The notes beneath the pieces were generated by a model. That model was not told where the DNA came from, did not search any database, and saw nothing but the letters and a program-made list of their open reading frames with translations. From Breviolum minutum Mf 1.05b.01 (taxonomy: Eukaryota; Sar; Dinophyceae; Suessiales; Symbiodiniaceae), in contig DF239263.1 of assembly GCA_000507305.1 (NCBI GenBank), positions 1 to 64,000 of the forward strand: 64,000 bases of DNA, given 5' to 3'. This document shows, in pieces, positions 1 to 12,124 of this stretch. The position numbers and the translations under genes are program-made. Numbering within the stretch: position 1 is the first letter of the stretch; every line of letters begins with the position of its first letter.

Positions 1-784
1 CACCTTGTGATATTGTTGTTGTGTTTGGGTACCTTGATGAACTAAAGTGCACGGATGGAATAAAAGCACAGTACAATGGTTACCATGCTTTGATTCTGAA
101 ACAGACTTCGCTCAACGGTGCACCCGCAAAAGAAATACGCCCAGTTGTGTTTTCTCTTTTCTCAAACATCTACGTTGGCAAGAACTGCTTTGGCAGGATG
201 GTTGTGCAGTGGAAGCGAGAGTCCTGTCGTCTGAGAGGCATGTTGAAGGTTTGTTGGCAAATCACTTGAAGTTTGTTTGCTTGGCACCTGTGGCTTTTAG
301 ATTGGCCATGCATTGCCATTGCCCAAGGTATGATCTCGCAGCTTTCCATAAAGCAATACAAATTCGAATGGTACGTTACGAGCGATTTCTCACTCATCTT
401 GTCGCTGCAGAGGCTGTATGGCTCCTCGCAATCAAGAGCGGCATGTGGAAACCCAGCTCAGGTGGAGGAGCCTTTTGCAACTCCAACGATTGTACAGATC
501 TGGGTGCTTGGTGGAATTTTGGCGTGTTTCAAATTTGACGCTCTTGGCACTAGAAAGTGAAGTGAATGACGCAGTTGCCATTGTTTTATCTGATGAAAAG
601 AGGGGTCGTACAATGATACGGCATGAAACAAAACCAAAGGTATGCGAAGTAAAATCATGGGAACATGAAATGGAAAACGGATGAACATGGAAGAAAAACA
701 AAGCGACATAGCCTCGCATCGTTGACCCAAACAGTGCACAGAGACCATACAATAAGCTCTTGTTCACCCAGCCCTCAAGTCTTC
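1..784. other. No gene recognised
   Basis: Several overlapping open frames occur on both strands, but none shows a recognisable domain, a consistent splice pattern or a repeat. I treat the stretch as intergenic or intronic. Confidence 0.4.
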
Positions 785-1271
785 ATGATGGACATGATGA
801 TGATGATGATGAGGATGATGATGAGGACGAGGATGAGGATGATCATGATGATGATGAGGATGATGATGATGATGAGGATGAGGTGGATGATGATGATGAT
901 GAGGATGATGATGATGAGGATGAGGATGATGATGAGGATGATGATGATGATGAGGATGATGATGATGATGATGATGAGGATGAGGATGATGATGATGATG
1001 ATGAGGATGAGGATGATGATGAGGAGGATGATGATGAGGATGAGGATGAGGATGATGATGAGGATGAGGATGATCATGATGATGATGCTGAGGATGATGA
1101 TGATGATGAGGATGATGATGATGATGAGGATGATGATGATGATGAGGATGATGATGATGAGGACGATGATGACGATGATGAGGATGATGATGATGATGAT
1201 GATGAGATGAGGATGATGAGGATGAGATGATGATGAGGATGAGGATGAGGATGATGATGATGATGATGATG

Positions 1272-1311
<40 letters not shown>

Positions 1312-1312
1312 C
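785..1312. repeat. GAT/GAG trinucleotide microsatellite
   Basis: About 530 bases made almost only of GAT with interspersed GAG units and rare GAC, GTG and GCT variants. Because the unit is three bases long, all frames stay open: one + frame reads as Asp/Glu, another as Met/Arg, and the reverse strand as Ile/Leu or Ser. These long frames follow from the repeat, and there is no flanking coding evidence. A real acidic tract inside an exon cannot be excluded, but no adjoining exon is visible. Confidence 0.95.
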
Positions 1313-2849
1313 GAGTGTCGGATTTGGTGGTGCCCCACCTTCCTAAAGGATCTTTACATGGTGGGTGGCTGTTTACAGTCCTCAGCCCATGTTGTGCAGG
1401 AATGAGGCATTGGTGCAGCAGCTTGTGGGTATGAATTTGAAACCCAAATCAGGAGAGTTGCAATCGTTTCGCACAGCGCTGTAGTTTTGTGATCAGATGG
1501 CCATTTTTAGCGGGCAGTGATGCAGATCGTACTTGAATAAGTGAACACTTGGTTGGCCGCAGGAGGCTTGGACCGCAATTTCAGTGCTTGGACCCTTCAC
1601 GGTGAAGTGTTGCGCTTTCCATCGCAGCTGGGCGGCATTTTGGTGTCAGGTTCAAGAGGTGAGGTGCACGATGTGCACAAGATGCACAAGATGCGCATGT
1701 TGCGTTGCCCCGACGGCGCCGGTTGCGATGTTTGATGTTTTGGGCTTTGAGGTGTGCACTGCCTCTTCTAAATGACTTTTCAGAGGCGAGCAGAGAGGGT
1801 CTTGATTCAGGTTGATTCTGATATGGTCAGGTCCGGCCTGGTATGTTCTGATATAGTCTTTAGGAAAGGTTCCATGTATCATACATGAATCAGTTCACAA
1901 AAGGAACATGTTTGGGAGGTGAAACGGTGTGCTTTTTCAAAGTCTCCTTAATAAATCCAGCTTCGTCTTGATTCCAAAACAAGGAACTTCTCCGAAAAGA
2001 GGAGACTGTACTGTAGGTCCAGCTTTCTGCAAATGCAGACGATCCAACAGATACAAGCGATTTATTTTATAGATTTGTTTTTGCTTCGTGTTTGAGGTGG
2101 GCGGATTTTTGGCTTATCGCGCCGTATGCCGTGCAAGCTTTGTGGATTTGGAGGCGTCTGGCAATGAAGCAGATTGTCCCCCTACATTTCCTTCGACCCT
2201 TTGTCAACTTTAAAGGGTTCAAATTGATCAGCTGTTTGACCGTTTGACACCCTTCTTTGTATTGGCAATCAAAAGCTGTATTTCTACGACGCATTTTCTT
2301 GTTCAGCGGGTCTTGAGCAAGATGTTTCGGCTAGTCCTTGGAAGTGAAGTTTCGGTTGGCTTGGAGATCATCGCATGTGAGAAGAGGATACTGTCAAAAT
2401 TTGCATGGAATTTCCAACGAATTGACTGCATGTTTCGTAATATTTCTGTGGTTTTCCATCTCGTGGACTGTGCCGTGCAGGTCTTGGCTGAGACTTTTTT
2501 AAAGAGCACAGGAAATGACAGGCAAGCGGTTTTTTACATTGCATGAATGTGCACAGCCGCATAGCTTGAATGGACGTCTACTCCGTGTACTCGGACAGCC
2601 CCAGGCGTGGAGTGCTGCTACAACTCTGCTGCGATGTGAGTTTGTGTTGGGAGATTGGGCAACCACAAAGATGGAAGGCTCAACGATGCTCGGCTGCAAG
2701 GTTTCAGCCATGGCGCTGGAAGAACTTTGACGTATGTCAATAATGGTTTTCTTTACTTGGAGGCCCTTGAGTCAGTTCATATTCGCATTTCGTATTTCTT
2801 CTGGCCAGGTTTGATTTTTTTGGCTCGATGTGCTGAAGCATTGTGCCAG
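1313..2849. other. No gene recognised
   Basis: No protein motif, RNA gene or repeat was recognised. A short GCACAAGAT-like repetition is present near 1,670-1,695. Probably intron or intergenic DNA. Confidence 0.35.
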
Positions 2850-2996
2850 CGCAATCCGGATTTGGTGAAGCAATTGGCTGCGGAGCTCCAGCCCTATCAG
2901 CAAAGTTCTGAATGGAAGGCCAAGTTTTCTGCGGTTGGCATGCCATATCAGTTCGAGTGGTTAGATGATGTTAGATGTTTGATGTTTGCTTCACCG
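2850..2996 (+). CDS. Candidate exon, unknown protein
   Basis: After a plausible acceptor (GTGCCAG) an open frame begins RNPDLVKQLAAELQPYQQ and continues with a charged and aromatic stretch ending near CLMFASP, just before a GTGAGGTGAG donor-like sequence. Residue composition and the flanking splice-like signals suggest a genuine internal exon on the same strand as the other genes in the left block. I recognise no family and could not link it to a second exon. Transcript evidence would be needed to confirm it. Confidence 0.3.
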
Positions 2997-5900
2997 GTGA
3001 GGTGAGCATTGCAGCAATTGCCTTCTGTAAGAGGTTGTCTTTGGAGTGATGAGGTGGGGACAGATGGGCGAAAAACCAGCAAGCTTTTCACAGTGTAGAA
3101 AAAGAAACAGGTGATCTATCATATCTATTTGACACCAACTCATGTCAGTTATTTGTTCCATTTTGTTCGCATCAGCATCACTATGCTAAAACCCGTGCAC
3201 TTCGTTTGCACGCGTGTCCGGACTTGGATGAGGCTGCTACCCAATACACTGATCGCTTGGACGACAGTGGAGCTGTCATCACTCCTGGTGTATATAGGCA
3301 GGGCCCGAAGGGTGCATCCTCTTGCATTAGCAAATGGTACGAGTCACTCACATTAGGATCGCATTGGGATCTATCAGCACTTACAAGAGATACCACCTAA
3401 AAGCAGTGTTGGTCGCCAAAACATTTCAACGTAGATTGCATATATATATATATATATAGTAGAATTAAAACTACTGGCAACGACCAAACGACATTTAGGC
3501 AATGAGCTTACAGTTCCACAGGGGTGAAGCGCAGTGCAATTCATTTTGGGGTCCCTTCTCATGTCTTGGTCGGAGTAAAGATGAAATAAAGGGGGTTGTT
3601 ATGGATACACGTGCTTGCGGGTGCATGTAACATTGAACGGATATTCACATAGTAGTAGATTGTATTTGTGTAAAATGGTCGTTCCTTTCTCGAAAACCTG
3701 GCGTGTGTGATCTTCTGATCGGGGGCATAAAACTGTTGTATGAATGGATGATGTGAGCACCTTGATTGTCCTCACTGGATTCAATATACAAAATGGGCAA
3801 ACAGTAGGGTAACTGCATATGTGTGAGTTTCGCAGATCATAGAATCTACTCGAAACCCCATGCCATGTACAGCCGAAGAGTGGAAACGAGAGATGGATCC
3901 AGACCAATCTTTCTTGTTTCTTCGTGCGATGCCCACGCATTCAGGTTCTAGTTTTCCGCGTTGATGCCTCCAAGCATGTTCGGAAACTCGGAAGTTCAAA
4001 GGACTGGATAGCCAGGATGCAACCTGGCCATAGGGGAAGATGGTAAATTTCTCCAATGGATCACAAAATGTTCGGGGCACTGCTCCACAGGATTGGGTCT
4101 TTTTGTTGTAATCTCATCGTAGTAGGAAACGTAGAAATAACATTAAAGTTTATTTGCACAATATTTTCTTTCTTAATCAAGTCTGTTCAACATACCCTGA
4201 CACACCCCGCCCCAGACATAAGGCCATATGAAACGGTGGTTTCTCGGGGGTTGGCCGGAGGAGTTTGTCAAACAGCCATAATACTATCTTGTGATGTTTT
4301 GTGTGTTCTTCATGGTCATCCTTCATTTTTGTTATCAAATCACACATGAATTGAAGCTAGCATGACATCCAACTTTGCCTGTAAACACTGTGGCAGAAGC
4401 TTGAACTGGACCTGTAACTTGTATCTTGTTTAGCTTACTTGAAGCCCTTCAGTCATTCGTTTGGACCCTGTCCTGGTATATCCCGCATCGACTTGGGTTG
4501 ACATAAGGGTGTGGCAGCTTTGACATCTCAAGAGTTGTTTTTTGGTTGAAAAGATGCGACATGTGAGATGAACAGCTGTGTGGTCCAGCACCCAGCCGTA
4601 GAATATCATGCAATGTAATGTGATTCTTTTGGAAAAGAAACTCCTCGTTTTTCTTGACCCCCGCTCCAACAAATGTTGGCCACCTACAGGGCAAACCGTC
4701 GGATGCCCCTGCAAGAAAGCACTTTTTTTTGAGTTATGATGATGTGAGGATTTGAAACTTCCACTGGTTTGGCCGCCAGGCACAACAGAAGCTGCAGGAG
4801 GTTTCATCCGCCGCTTGGTCTGGTGACGCTGGTCGTGGGTTTCTGGTGCAGATGAAAATATTGCCAGCGCAACTTTTGTGATCTGAACATATCCAAACTT
4901 GGTTCGCATGAAGTCCTCTTGCAAGACTTCTGCATTGGTGTCTCCTTTTTTGGTGTTTGGTGTTCCTCTCCTTTTCATCTCCCTGATCATGTTGCCTCTC
5001 CCTTTTGGTTTCTTCGGCCTCTTTGACATCTTTTGATGAGGTCACAAGCTGTGCCAGAGCCGTTGCTAGTGGCACAGCTGCCCCGCAGACGACTCAACCG
5101 CGCAAGGAAAAATTGAAACTGCTTTGCGACGTGGACTATTGATTCGATGATCAATGAAGTAAGCTCAACTTGCTATGAACTTGACTGTGTGCTCCAGCAA
5201 TGGCGGGCCTAGAATGATCCTCTGAAGGTGTGTTCTAAAGGCTCAAGAACGTATGGAGCATTGCAAATCCTTGTGAACAACGTCAAAAGCACAACTTAAA
5301 GACGGAACAGAACAGGAAGGCCACTATACCACTATAGAGTGAACATAGCAGCACTTTTGGTTTAATGCCGACGTCATGAAGGACTTGTATTCCGGTATTC
5401 CCTATCCTTCAATATCCATGGCTGCAAGAGCCTGGAGAATTTCCGATGAAAACAGTTGTTGCCATGCAGGCCAACTGCGGTCAAGTGGGTTTGAAGTTAT
5501 ACAAAACCATGTCGATCTGTTTCAGAAAATCCTGTGTCGCCGATGATATTAAGGGACAGGCAAATACAATGCCATGTGGTACAACCGAAAGATTTGTTGA
5601 CAGTCGTGTATATAGAACGGCATTGTCATGATATTTGTTGAAATCCTGACCATCTCTGCCAACTCCACACTTTCATCTCTTGTTTCGGATCACAATGGCG
5701 TGCAGCACTGTCTCAGGCCTCTCTGATGCAGCAATGTTTCCCTGGAGACTTGGGTTATAGTATCTCAGGTTGCAGCCACCGAAACCCTGTGAATTTAGTA
5801 TCAACTTGTACCACATGGTGGAAGTAGCCTGACAAAAACGTCTTCAAATGTATTTGTGAATAGTCAGATGTCAGTTTTCGTTTGTGCAAATCAATGGGTG

Positions 5901-7158
5901 TCAAATGTTGCCTCCAGTTGCCACATTTGGCAGAAAAACCAGGTAAATGCTGCCGCTATGCGGAGGATCACTGGATGAAAGAGGCCATTTCCAGATGGGG
6001 CTGGAAAAATGGGGCAGAGATTGTGGATTTTGAGGATTCCAGGCTGGACCGTATTTGTTGAAGTTTCCATAACAGATAATCCGGTTAATCTTTGTTTGCA
6101 GACGAGACATCCAAGCTGGAAGCCTGGAAGCATTTTACAACTGCCCAGCTTCTCTGATGTATTCTTCTATGATTTTGGAAGAGTGACACTGTAAATCTAA
6201 TCAAGTCCAAGTGCTGAAAATCTGAGAATGCAAAGTTAGCCTCAGACACTGCCGGGTTATACAGGATGATAGCCATCAGACGAAATCTTTCAAGGAACCG
6301 TGTCCTTTCCCCCATACACGCCTGCTGGATGAATTGATAGAATCTCCATTTTTAGGACTTTATATATATGATTTATATGATATTATATATTTGTATCTTG
6401 CACACAGCATTCATCGCATACATTGTATACATCTCATTGCCTAGTGTATCTTTGACCAGACTAGACATCATTGGCACAGTGGCTTGCCATATTATCTTCT
6501 GCACGAAAAAGTTGTTTGATTCTGAGAGGCATGGATGCCCGGCAGTTTCAGTGATACGGGGAAAACTCCACTTCCACTGGGTGGATGAGGTCATGCAGCC
6601 GATGTGTTTTCCAGACACCAGCTTCGAGTGCTCCGGCAGAAAATATCGAGGTTTAGCCTTGGAGACCCGCCGCATGTGGATGAGGATGAATGCTAAATGC
6701 ATGGATTTCTGACTGATGAAGTTGCAACAATTTGAGTGTCTTTGATCGTCTTAATTGCCTCAACTGTCGTTTCCCCGCATTGATCTGTAAGTATTTCCGC
6801 TTCCGTTTGGATTCCTGTGATTTACGGTGCTCGTCCAAATCACGTTTTTTTCACGAGATGCCACGATGTGTAACGACGCAGCACAACATTCGCTTTTGCC
6901 GAGGCAATGCTGCTTCTTCAGCTTCGGCCCCAGTGTCCGCGGTTTGCCCTTCAGTAGTCAGGCGGGGATGGAGACATGGGGACGTGGGGATGTGAGGATA
7001 GGCAAATTTGGTGTAGAGAAAAGGTGAACGAATTGTTGTAGTTGCCTCGCGATGCGGCTTGTCCAAATTTGGACAAACTCATTCGTGTCAAGTTGCTTTT
7101 GAGGAACATTTGTTGCCACTGACCCACTGCACTGATGGAATTTCAGGTGATTTTTGAG
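2997..7158. other. No gene recognised; small AT microsatellites
   Basis: A (TA)n run occurs near 3,440-3,460 and an AT-rich patch near 6,360-6,400. A long reverse-strand open frame at 4,430-5,029 was considered and not accepted. No other coding signal was seen in this roughly 4-kb stretch. Confidence 0.35.
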
Positions 7159-7319
7159 CCCGTCACAACAACGGTACAACAAATACAGCAACAAACACTG
7201 CGGAGGAGCCGGTTGTGTTCGACCTTCCTGGTGGACAGCTTCATCTCAGGTCGCCGACATCACCAGGGTTTTGGCCCACTGCCTGGATCTTTGCACGATT
7301 GTTGACGGATGTCAAGCAG
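7159..7319 (+). CDS. Candidate exon, possibly methyltransferase-like
   Basis: The frame after the acceptor TTTTTGAG reads ...AEEPVVFDLPGGQLHLR and then ...PGFWPTAWIFARLL, ending before a GT donor (AAGCAG|GTTTCA). The order 'LxLR...G..xWPxAxxLAxxL' resembles the stretch just before motif I in METTL21/FAM86-type protein methyltransferases. That is inference from one exon: the glycine-rich SAM-binding motif that should follow was not found. Another frame through the same DNA is also open, so the choice of frame is uncertain. Confidence 0.25.
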
Positions 7320-8299
7320 GTTTCAAGGGGTTGGGTGTGTCCAGTTTCCACATTGCACAGACATCACTGATATCACGTATCAGACGTATCATTTAGAGTC
7401 ATTTGTCATTTGCATCAATTTTGAATTATACATCACACAAAGTGGATCTCATGCCTGCCCAATTTTTTTGCCCTTGTGATTGTATGTCATCACCCTTTGA
7501 CAACCCAGCCTGACAGAGACATTTGTTTAAACACAGATGCAAATCAACTACAGTAACATGTGGAGGAGCGTCCGCTGTGTGGTATTGATTCATTTTTAGA
7601 TTTGGATGTGAAGATGAACAAGCAAGCGTTTTGTGTTTTCCATGTGCCATGATGTGCCAAGCACAGCAAGCACCGAACCGAAAAGATCACCGAGATCAGG
7701 CACAGCAAGAGGCAGAGGACTTTGGATGGCCAGAAGGTGCCAATCATCTCTCGTGGCTTCCAGGCTCAGTAGCTCACAACTGGGGAATGGCACGTTTCTT
7801 CTCGTTTCTACGGACCAGCTCAGCACATTTGGTTTTCCCTGACGATCCAAAATGGAAATCCAGAATCAAAAAGCAAACTTCCATGCATCCCGTGGATCCG
7901 TGCTATGTCTGTTTTTTTTGGGGAATGACGGAATCCAAGTTGGAGGAAGCATGAAATGTCAACTGCCACTTGCCACACTGACCTTTTTCATCTCTTGGCG
8001 CAAATAGGTTTAAGATGACTTCCCATTCAAAGACCGCTGTGATTTTGCTGCAGTCGACTGAAAGACAATGAACTCATAGGACATTTGGATACATTTGATG
8101 AATTTTGAGTGAAGAGCTGGGGACTTGCCGGAAGCATTGCATATGCGAGTTGCTGGTGCAAGCATGGAAACATGGAAACAGGCCTTTTATGCGGTGGTTG
8201 TTAGTTCGCAGAGAAGACAAATTAAAAGCATTTCCTGAAGATATAGCAGCATGTGATAAAAGGACTCTATTTTTTCTGCATGGATACTAATTTTTTTAT
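7320..8299. other. No gene recognised
   Basis: Overlapping short open frames only, with no motif. It could be intron of the candidate gene at 7.2 kb. Confidence 0.3.
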
Positions 8300-8353
8300 T
8301 GTCAAAGGAAGTTCGGATGAGAAACTTCCGAGTTACGAAGTTTTAAAAGTGCT
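8300..8353. repeat. Hairpin module beside satellite, copy 1
   Basis: The sequence TCAAAGGAAGTT...AAACTTCCGA can fold on itself (GGAAGTT pairs with AACTTCC). A diverged copy lies at 9,718-9,765. Copy 1 directly precedes the 16-bp satellite and copy 2 directly precedes purine-rich repeats, so the module may be an end of a mobile or satellite unit. Confidence 0.6.
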
Positions 8354-8858
8354 AAGAATTCAGTAAAGTAACAGTTCAGTAAAGTAACAGTTCAATCCAG
8401 TAACAGATCAGTAACAGTTCAGTCAAGCAACCGTTCAGTACAGTAACAGTTCAGTAAAGTAACAGTTCAGTAAAGTCACAGTTCAGTAAAGTAACAGTTC
8501 AGTACAGTAACAGTTCAGTACAGTAACAGTTCAGTAAAGTAACAGTTCAGTAAAGTAACAGTTCAGTAAAGTAACAGTTCAGTAAAGTAACAGTTCAGTA
8601 AAGTAACAGTTCAGTAAAGTAACAGATCAGTAAAGTAGCAGTTCAGTAAAGTAACAGTTCAGTAAAGTAACAGTTCAGTAAAGTCACAGTTCAGAAAAGT
8701 AACAGTTCAGTACAGTAACACTTCAGTACAGTAACAGTTCAGTAAAGTAACAGTTCAGTAAAGTAACAGTTCAGTAAAGTAGCAGATCAGTAAAGTAACC
8801 GTTCAGTAAAGTAACAGTTCAGTAAAGTCACGGTTTCAGTAAAGTAACAGTTCAGTAC
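8354..8858. repeat. 16-bp tandem satellite, long array
   Basis: About 31 copies of a 16-base unit close to CAGTTCAGTAAAGTAA. Variants (GTACAGTAA, GATCAGTAA, GTCCAGTAA) are in a fixed order at the left end. The first 135 bases or so are repeated, with the same variant order, at 11,239-11,377. No coding potential is seen. Confidence 0.95.
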
Positions 8859-8863
8859 TTGGT

Positions 8864-9172
8864 GTTGTGTGGCAGGCGCAGGACTTGGTGAGTTTGAAGC
8901 GTGACTTTACTTGTTCTGCGCATTGTAAATGACGTTTCACATGTGACGCAGATCACTGATGACATTGATTTTGTGTGGCAGGCGCAGTATTTGTTGAGGT
9001 TGGAGGGTGACTTTGCTTGCTCCGCGCATTAGAAATGACGTTTCATATGTGATGCGGATCAATGATGCGGTTCATGTTGCGTGGCAGGCGCAGTATTTGG
9101 TGAAGGTGGAGGGTGACTTTACTTNATTTTGCGTGGCAGGGGCAGTATTTGGTGAAGTTGGAGGGTGACTCC
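8864..9172. repeat. 106-bp tandem repeat with one ambiguous base
   Basis: Units start at the word GTGGCAGGCGCAG near 8,869, 8,975 and 9,081 (spacing 106 bases). A fourth start near 9,132 is only 51 bases on and has a single N at 9,125 between the two starts. The short last spacing next to an N suggests a collapsed or truncated copy in the assembly. The units contain ATGACGTTTCAYATGTGAYGC. Confidence 0.85.
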
Positions 9173-9717
9173 TGTTGTTTCTGAAGTTTTGCTTTGTGTC
9201 TTTTTATCTCTTTTTTTGCTTGAAAGATGACAGTGTGTCCGAATGTGAGGACAAGTTGTCATGTCCACGCAAGTGCAATGTTCTTGCCTCTTTTCTCGTC
9301 GATGGTACAAAATATGCCGCAGTTTGTTGTTGAAGACAAATGCCGGTTCTTTTGCACAACCTACAAAACAAGACAGATCCTGACGATGACGGCAACATAA
9401 GAATCGTGATTCTCTTCCGTTTCGATCTTCTCATCATTTGCAATGCCGGTGCTTCCTCTTGGAGCGCTGAAGCGATCTTTTAGCCCTGCGAAAAAGGCTG
9501 GGAACAGCTACAATGAATTGAAACGAGTTTTGTTTGAGATTTGTTGATTGGCAGGAGTTTGAGGCTTCTTCAAGTCCGAGGCTGGCATCTTAGATTGTTT
9601 CCAAAATTCCTTGTGGCCTGTTTTGCCTTTGATGTGAGGTCCCCAACACCGGTGGAAGTCGCGATGGTGGAGCTTGCTTTCATGCAGTGCGAGGGGCTTG
9701 GTGATCGTTAGCAGCGA

Positions 9718-9765
9718 TAGTCAAAGGAAGTTTGATTGAGAGACTTCCGATTTACCGACTTAAAA
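9718..9765. repeat. Hairpin module, copy 2
   Basis: TCAAAGGAAGTTTGATTGAG followed by AGACTTCCGATTTACCGACTT is a diverged copy of the module at 8,300. It is followed immediately by the purine-rich tract. Confidence 0.55.
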
Positions 9766-10555
9766 AAGAAAAGAAAACTAAAGAAACATGACAAGTAAAG
9801 TAACTAAAAATAAAGTAAAGAAAAGGGCAGTAAAAGAAAAGACAAAACAAGTAAAGAAAGGGGACAAGTAAAGTAAAAAAGGTCCCGGCGTTGTTAAGGA
9901 CCCCTGGTAATTTGCATGGTCATATCAAAATCATCGGTAATTCCCAATTTTTTTTCGAGTCTCAGTTTTTACAGATATGTAAAAAACACTCTAAAACTGG
10001 TTGCGGAGCTTAATTTTTGCAATTTTACATTGGAAACTAAGACCCACCCAAAAAAACTTCACTTGCGGTCTTGTTTGCCTTTTTCACTGTTGCTTGCACA
10101 AGCGTCCTTGCTGCTTCCGCCAGTTTCGGCTGTTGAGACCCCACATGAACCTCTATAAGAATTCCTCCATCCTGGGATTGAAGCGTAGCGTCAACCAAGT
10201 GTGCAAGTGCAACGGATGTTATCACATCCCACCCCACCCACCACCCCGTGCAAGTGCAACAGATGCTATCCCACCCCACCCCCCCACCCCACGTGTCACA
10301 CAGTGCAAAAGAGCAAATTGCCAGGGGTCCTTAACAACGCCGGTAGCATAAACATAAAGGAAAGAAAAGAGCAATAAAGAAAAAAACATGACAAGTAAAG
10401 TTAATAAAAGTAAAGTAAAGAAAAGAGCAGTCAAGAAAAAGGACAAGAAAAGTGAATAAACATAAAATAAAGAAAAGAGCAGCAAAGAAAAGAAAAACAA
10501 GACAAGAAAAGGAAAGAAGACGTCAAGTAAAGTAAATAAACGTAAAACGATTTTC
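9766..10555. repeat. Purine-rich low-complexity tract, interrupted
   Basis: Strings of AAAG, GTAAAG and ACAAG units (for example AAGAAAAGAGCAGTAAAG) flank the inserted element at 9,885-10,343. The tract resembles degenerate relatives of the nearby GTAAAGTAA satellite. Open frames through it are repeat artefacts. Confidence 0.8.
9885..10343. mobile_element. 459-bp non-autonomous element with 31-bp TIRs
   Basis: The left end CCGGCGTTGTTAAGGACCCC (9,885 onward, 31 bases in all) reappears as its reverse complement at 10,313-10,343 with one mismatch. The interior holds CCCCACCC-rich repeats and a duplicated GTGCAAGTGCAACRGATG word, and no protein. The element sits within otherwise continuous purine-rich DNA, as expected for an insertion. 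No target-site duplication is evident (GGTC on the left, TAGC on the right). This is a MITE-like structure of unknown superfamily. Confidence 0.8.
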
Positions 10556-11238
10556 AGCTCCTGGTCCGTTGCCAGCTTCCCGTTTACTGTGGCTTTTTCC
10601 ACTTGCCAGATTGGTTGACCCGACTAGCAATTGAGCGCCCTGTCATATGTGACACCCCAAGTCCTTCATACCAGGCGAGCCTCTGTCCTTTGTTTGAACC
10701 AGACTTGTTTGCAGTGGCGGTGCTTCAGTTGTGTGTCGCCTCGGTTCGAGGGCCCTCAATCTCATGCAGCAAGTTCTACACGTCTTCCTCCTCAAGGCGG
10801 CGGGAATTCTGGTTTGTTCTGGCTTGCGAAAGGCAGGAGGTCAGGTCTTTGATTTTCTTTTGTCCAGGGCGAAGGCGAATTCGCAACCAAAGATTGGAGA
10901 GGGAGGACAAACACGTGGCTTTGCAGGGGTCATCTTGTGAATGCGGATGCAGGGACACATGCAAACTTTCAGTGGAAAAATGGCTAACAGCGGATGCATT
11001 CTCCCAGTTCATGTTCGATGAGAAAGGTCCAATACGGAACATTCAGGACGATCTTAGACTTTGCCGTTGTCGTCGTGGTGGTTGCTGCTTCATGTGAGCA
11101 TATGTGAGCGCAGCCGCAACCTTGTGCGTGTTGAGTGTTGAGACGTTGCGCTTGGAAAAAGTATGAGCGTTGCTGTCCTTGAGGGGTTGTTTGATATCCT
11201 GCGATGGTGCTTATGATTTTTTTTGTGGGCACCAATTA
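10556..11238. other. Open frame without recognised domain
   Basis: A + frame of 164 codons (10,603-11,097) is open, with several Cys-rich turns near its end, but overlapping frames are open too and no family or splice context supports it. I do not call a gene here. Confidence 0.3.
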
Positions 11239-11377
11239 AGAATTCAGTAAAGTAACAGTTCAGTAAAGGAACAGTTCAGTCCAGTAACAGATCAGTAACA
11301 GTTCAGTCAAATAACCGTTCAGTACAGTAACAGTTCAGTAAAGTAACAGTTCAGTAAAGTAACAGTTCAGTAAAGTC
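11239..11377. repeat. 16-bp satellite, short second array
   Basis: This matches the first 135 bases or so of the 8,354 array, including the order of variant units (GTCCAGTAACAGATCAG, then GTCAAATAACCG). It therefore looks like a copied block and not an independent expansion. Confidence 0.9.
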
Positions 11378-12033
11378 ACTTCTTTGCTATATAGGTCCTT
11401 CTTCTTCTCAAACTTCCGCCCCCGGCTCGCCCGGGAACTACTTGTATAACCTTTTTCCAGCAGTTCCTTCGCGACTTGTGACTGCGATGATATCGCCGCA
11501 GATCGGCCTCTACGTGTTCTCGATGTCTCGTGTGGGTCTGGTTTGAGTGCCATTGCTGGAGCTCGTAGTGGCCACAATGTGCAGGGATTCTCGGTGTGTG
11601 GCGGTGTTCCGAGGGTCTCAGGCATGTTGGCATATCAATACAGGGACATTGGGAAATCTTGATGCGTTCGATGGACAGTGGCTGGGTTCACTCATCCTCA
11701 CATCCAAAAGGCAGTAGTCTGCCAAGAAAGTGCATTGAAATCTCCTTACCTTGAGCAATCTTTTCTTTTGTTTTTTTGCCCATGTGGATCGATTCTATCA
11801 CCTCCCAAACCGATTAGTTAATTAGTGCTGGCAGTGCTATCCATCATGGTTCGTGTGGTTACTTTGCGTTCCACATTTGCACTCTGAGGTCAGCCACAGA
11901 AGTGACCAGGGAACTTTTGGGAATTGCAGGCCATCCCCAAATATCCAAGCTGGAGTCGCTAGAGTTAGAATCATTCCAGGTCCTGCTCTTGACATGATTC
12001 TCTGGTTTGCTTCGTCTTCGCTTCTCCAACTGA
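11378..12033. other. No gene recognised
   Basis: Short open frames on both strands without motifs. Nothing else was seen. Confidence 0.3.
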
Positions 12034-12080
12034 CACTTGAAGTCACTTGAAGTCACTTGAAGCCACTTGAAGTCACTTGA
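12034..12080. repeat. 10-bp tandem repeat
   Basis: Four and a half copies of ACTTGAAGTC, one with a single change (ACTTGAAGCC). Confidence 0.9.
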
Positions 12081-12124
12081 TCATCGGTCGTATTTGGTCG
12101 TTGCTTTAGAAAACCAAACTTCAG

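Noticed and set aside
665-1338. Long Asp/Glu, Met/Arg and Ile/Leu open frames
   Set aside because: All arise from the GAT/GAG microsatellite; no neighbouring exon or domain supports a protein.
4430-5029. 199-codon reverse-strand frame starting MSKRPKKPKGRGN
   Set aside because: It has a plausible basic start, but the rest has no domain, a second reverse frame over the same DNA is equally open, and the strand opposes the other genes of the left block.
8354-8858. CRISPR array
   Set aside because: The 16-bp units are directly adjacent with no unique spacers, and the organism is eukaryotic.
10603-11097. 164-codon + frame with Cys-rich end
   Set aside because: Overlapping frames are open on both strands and no motif or splice context singles this one out.
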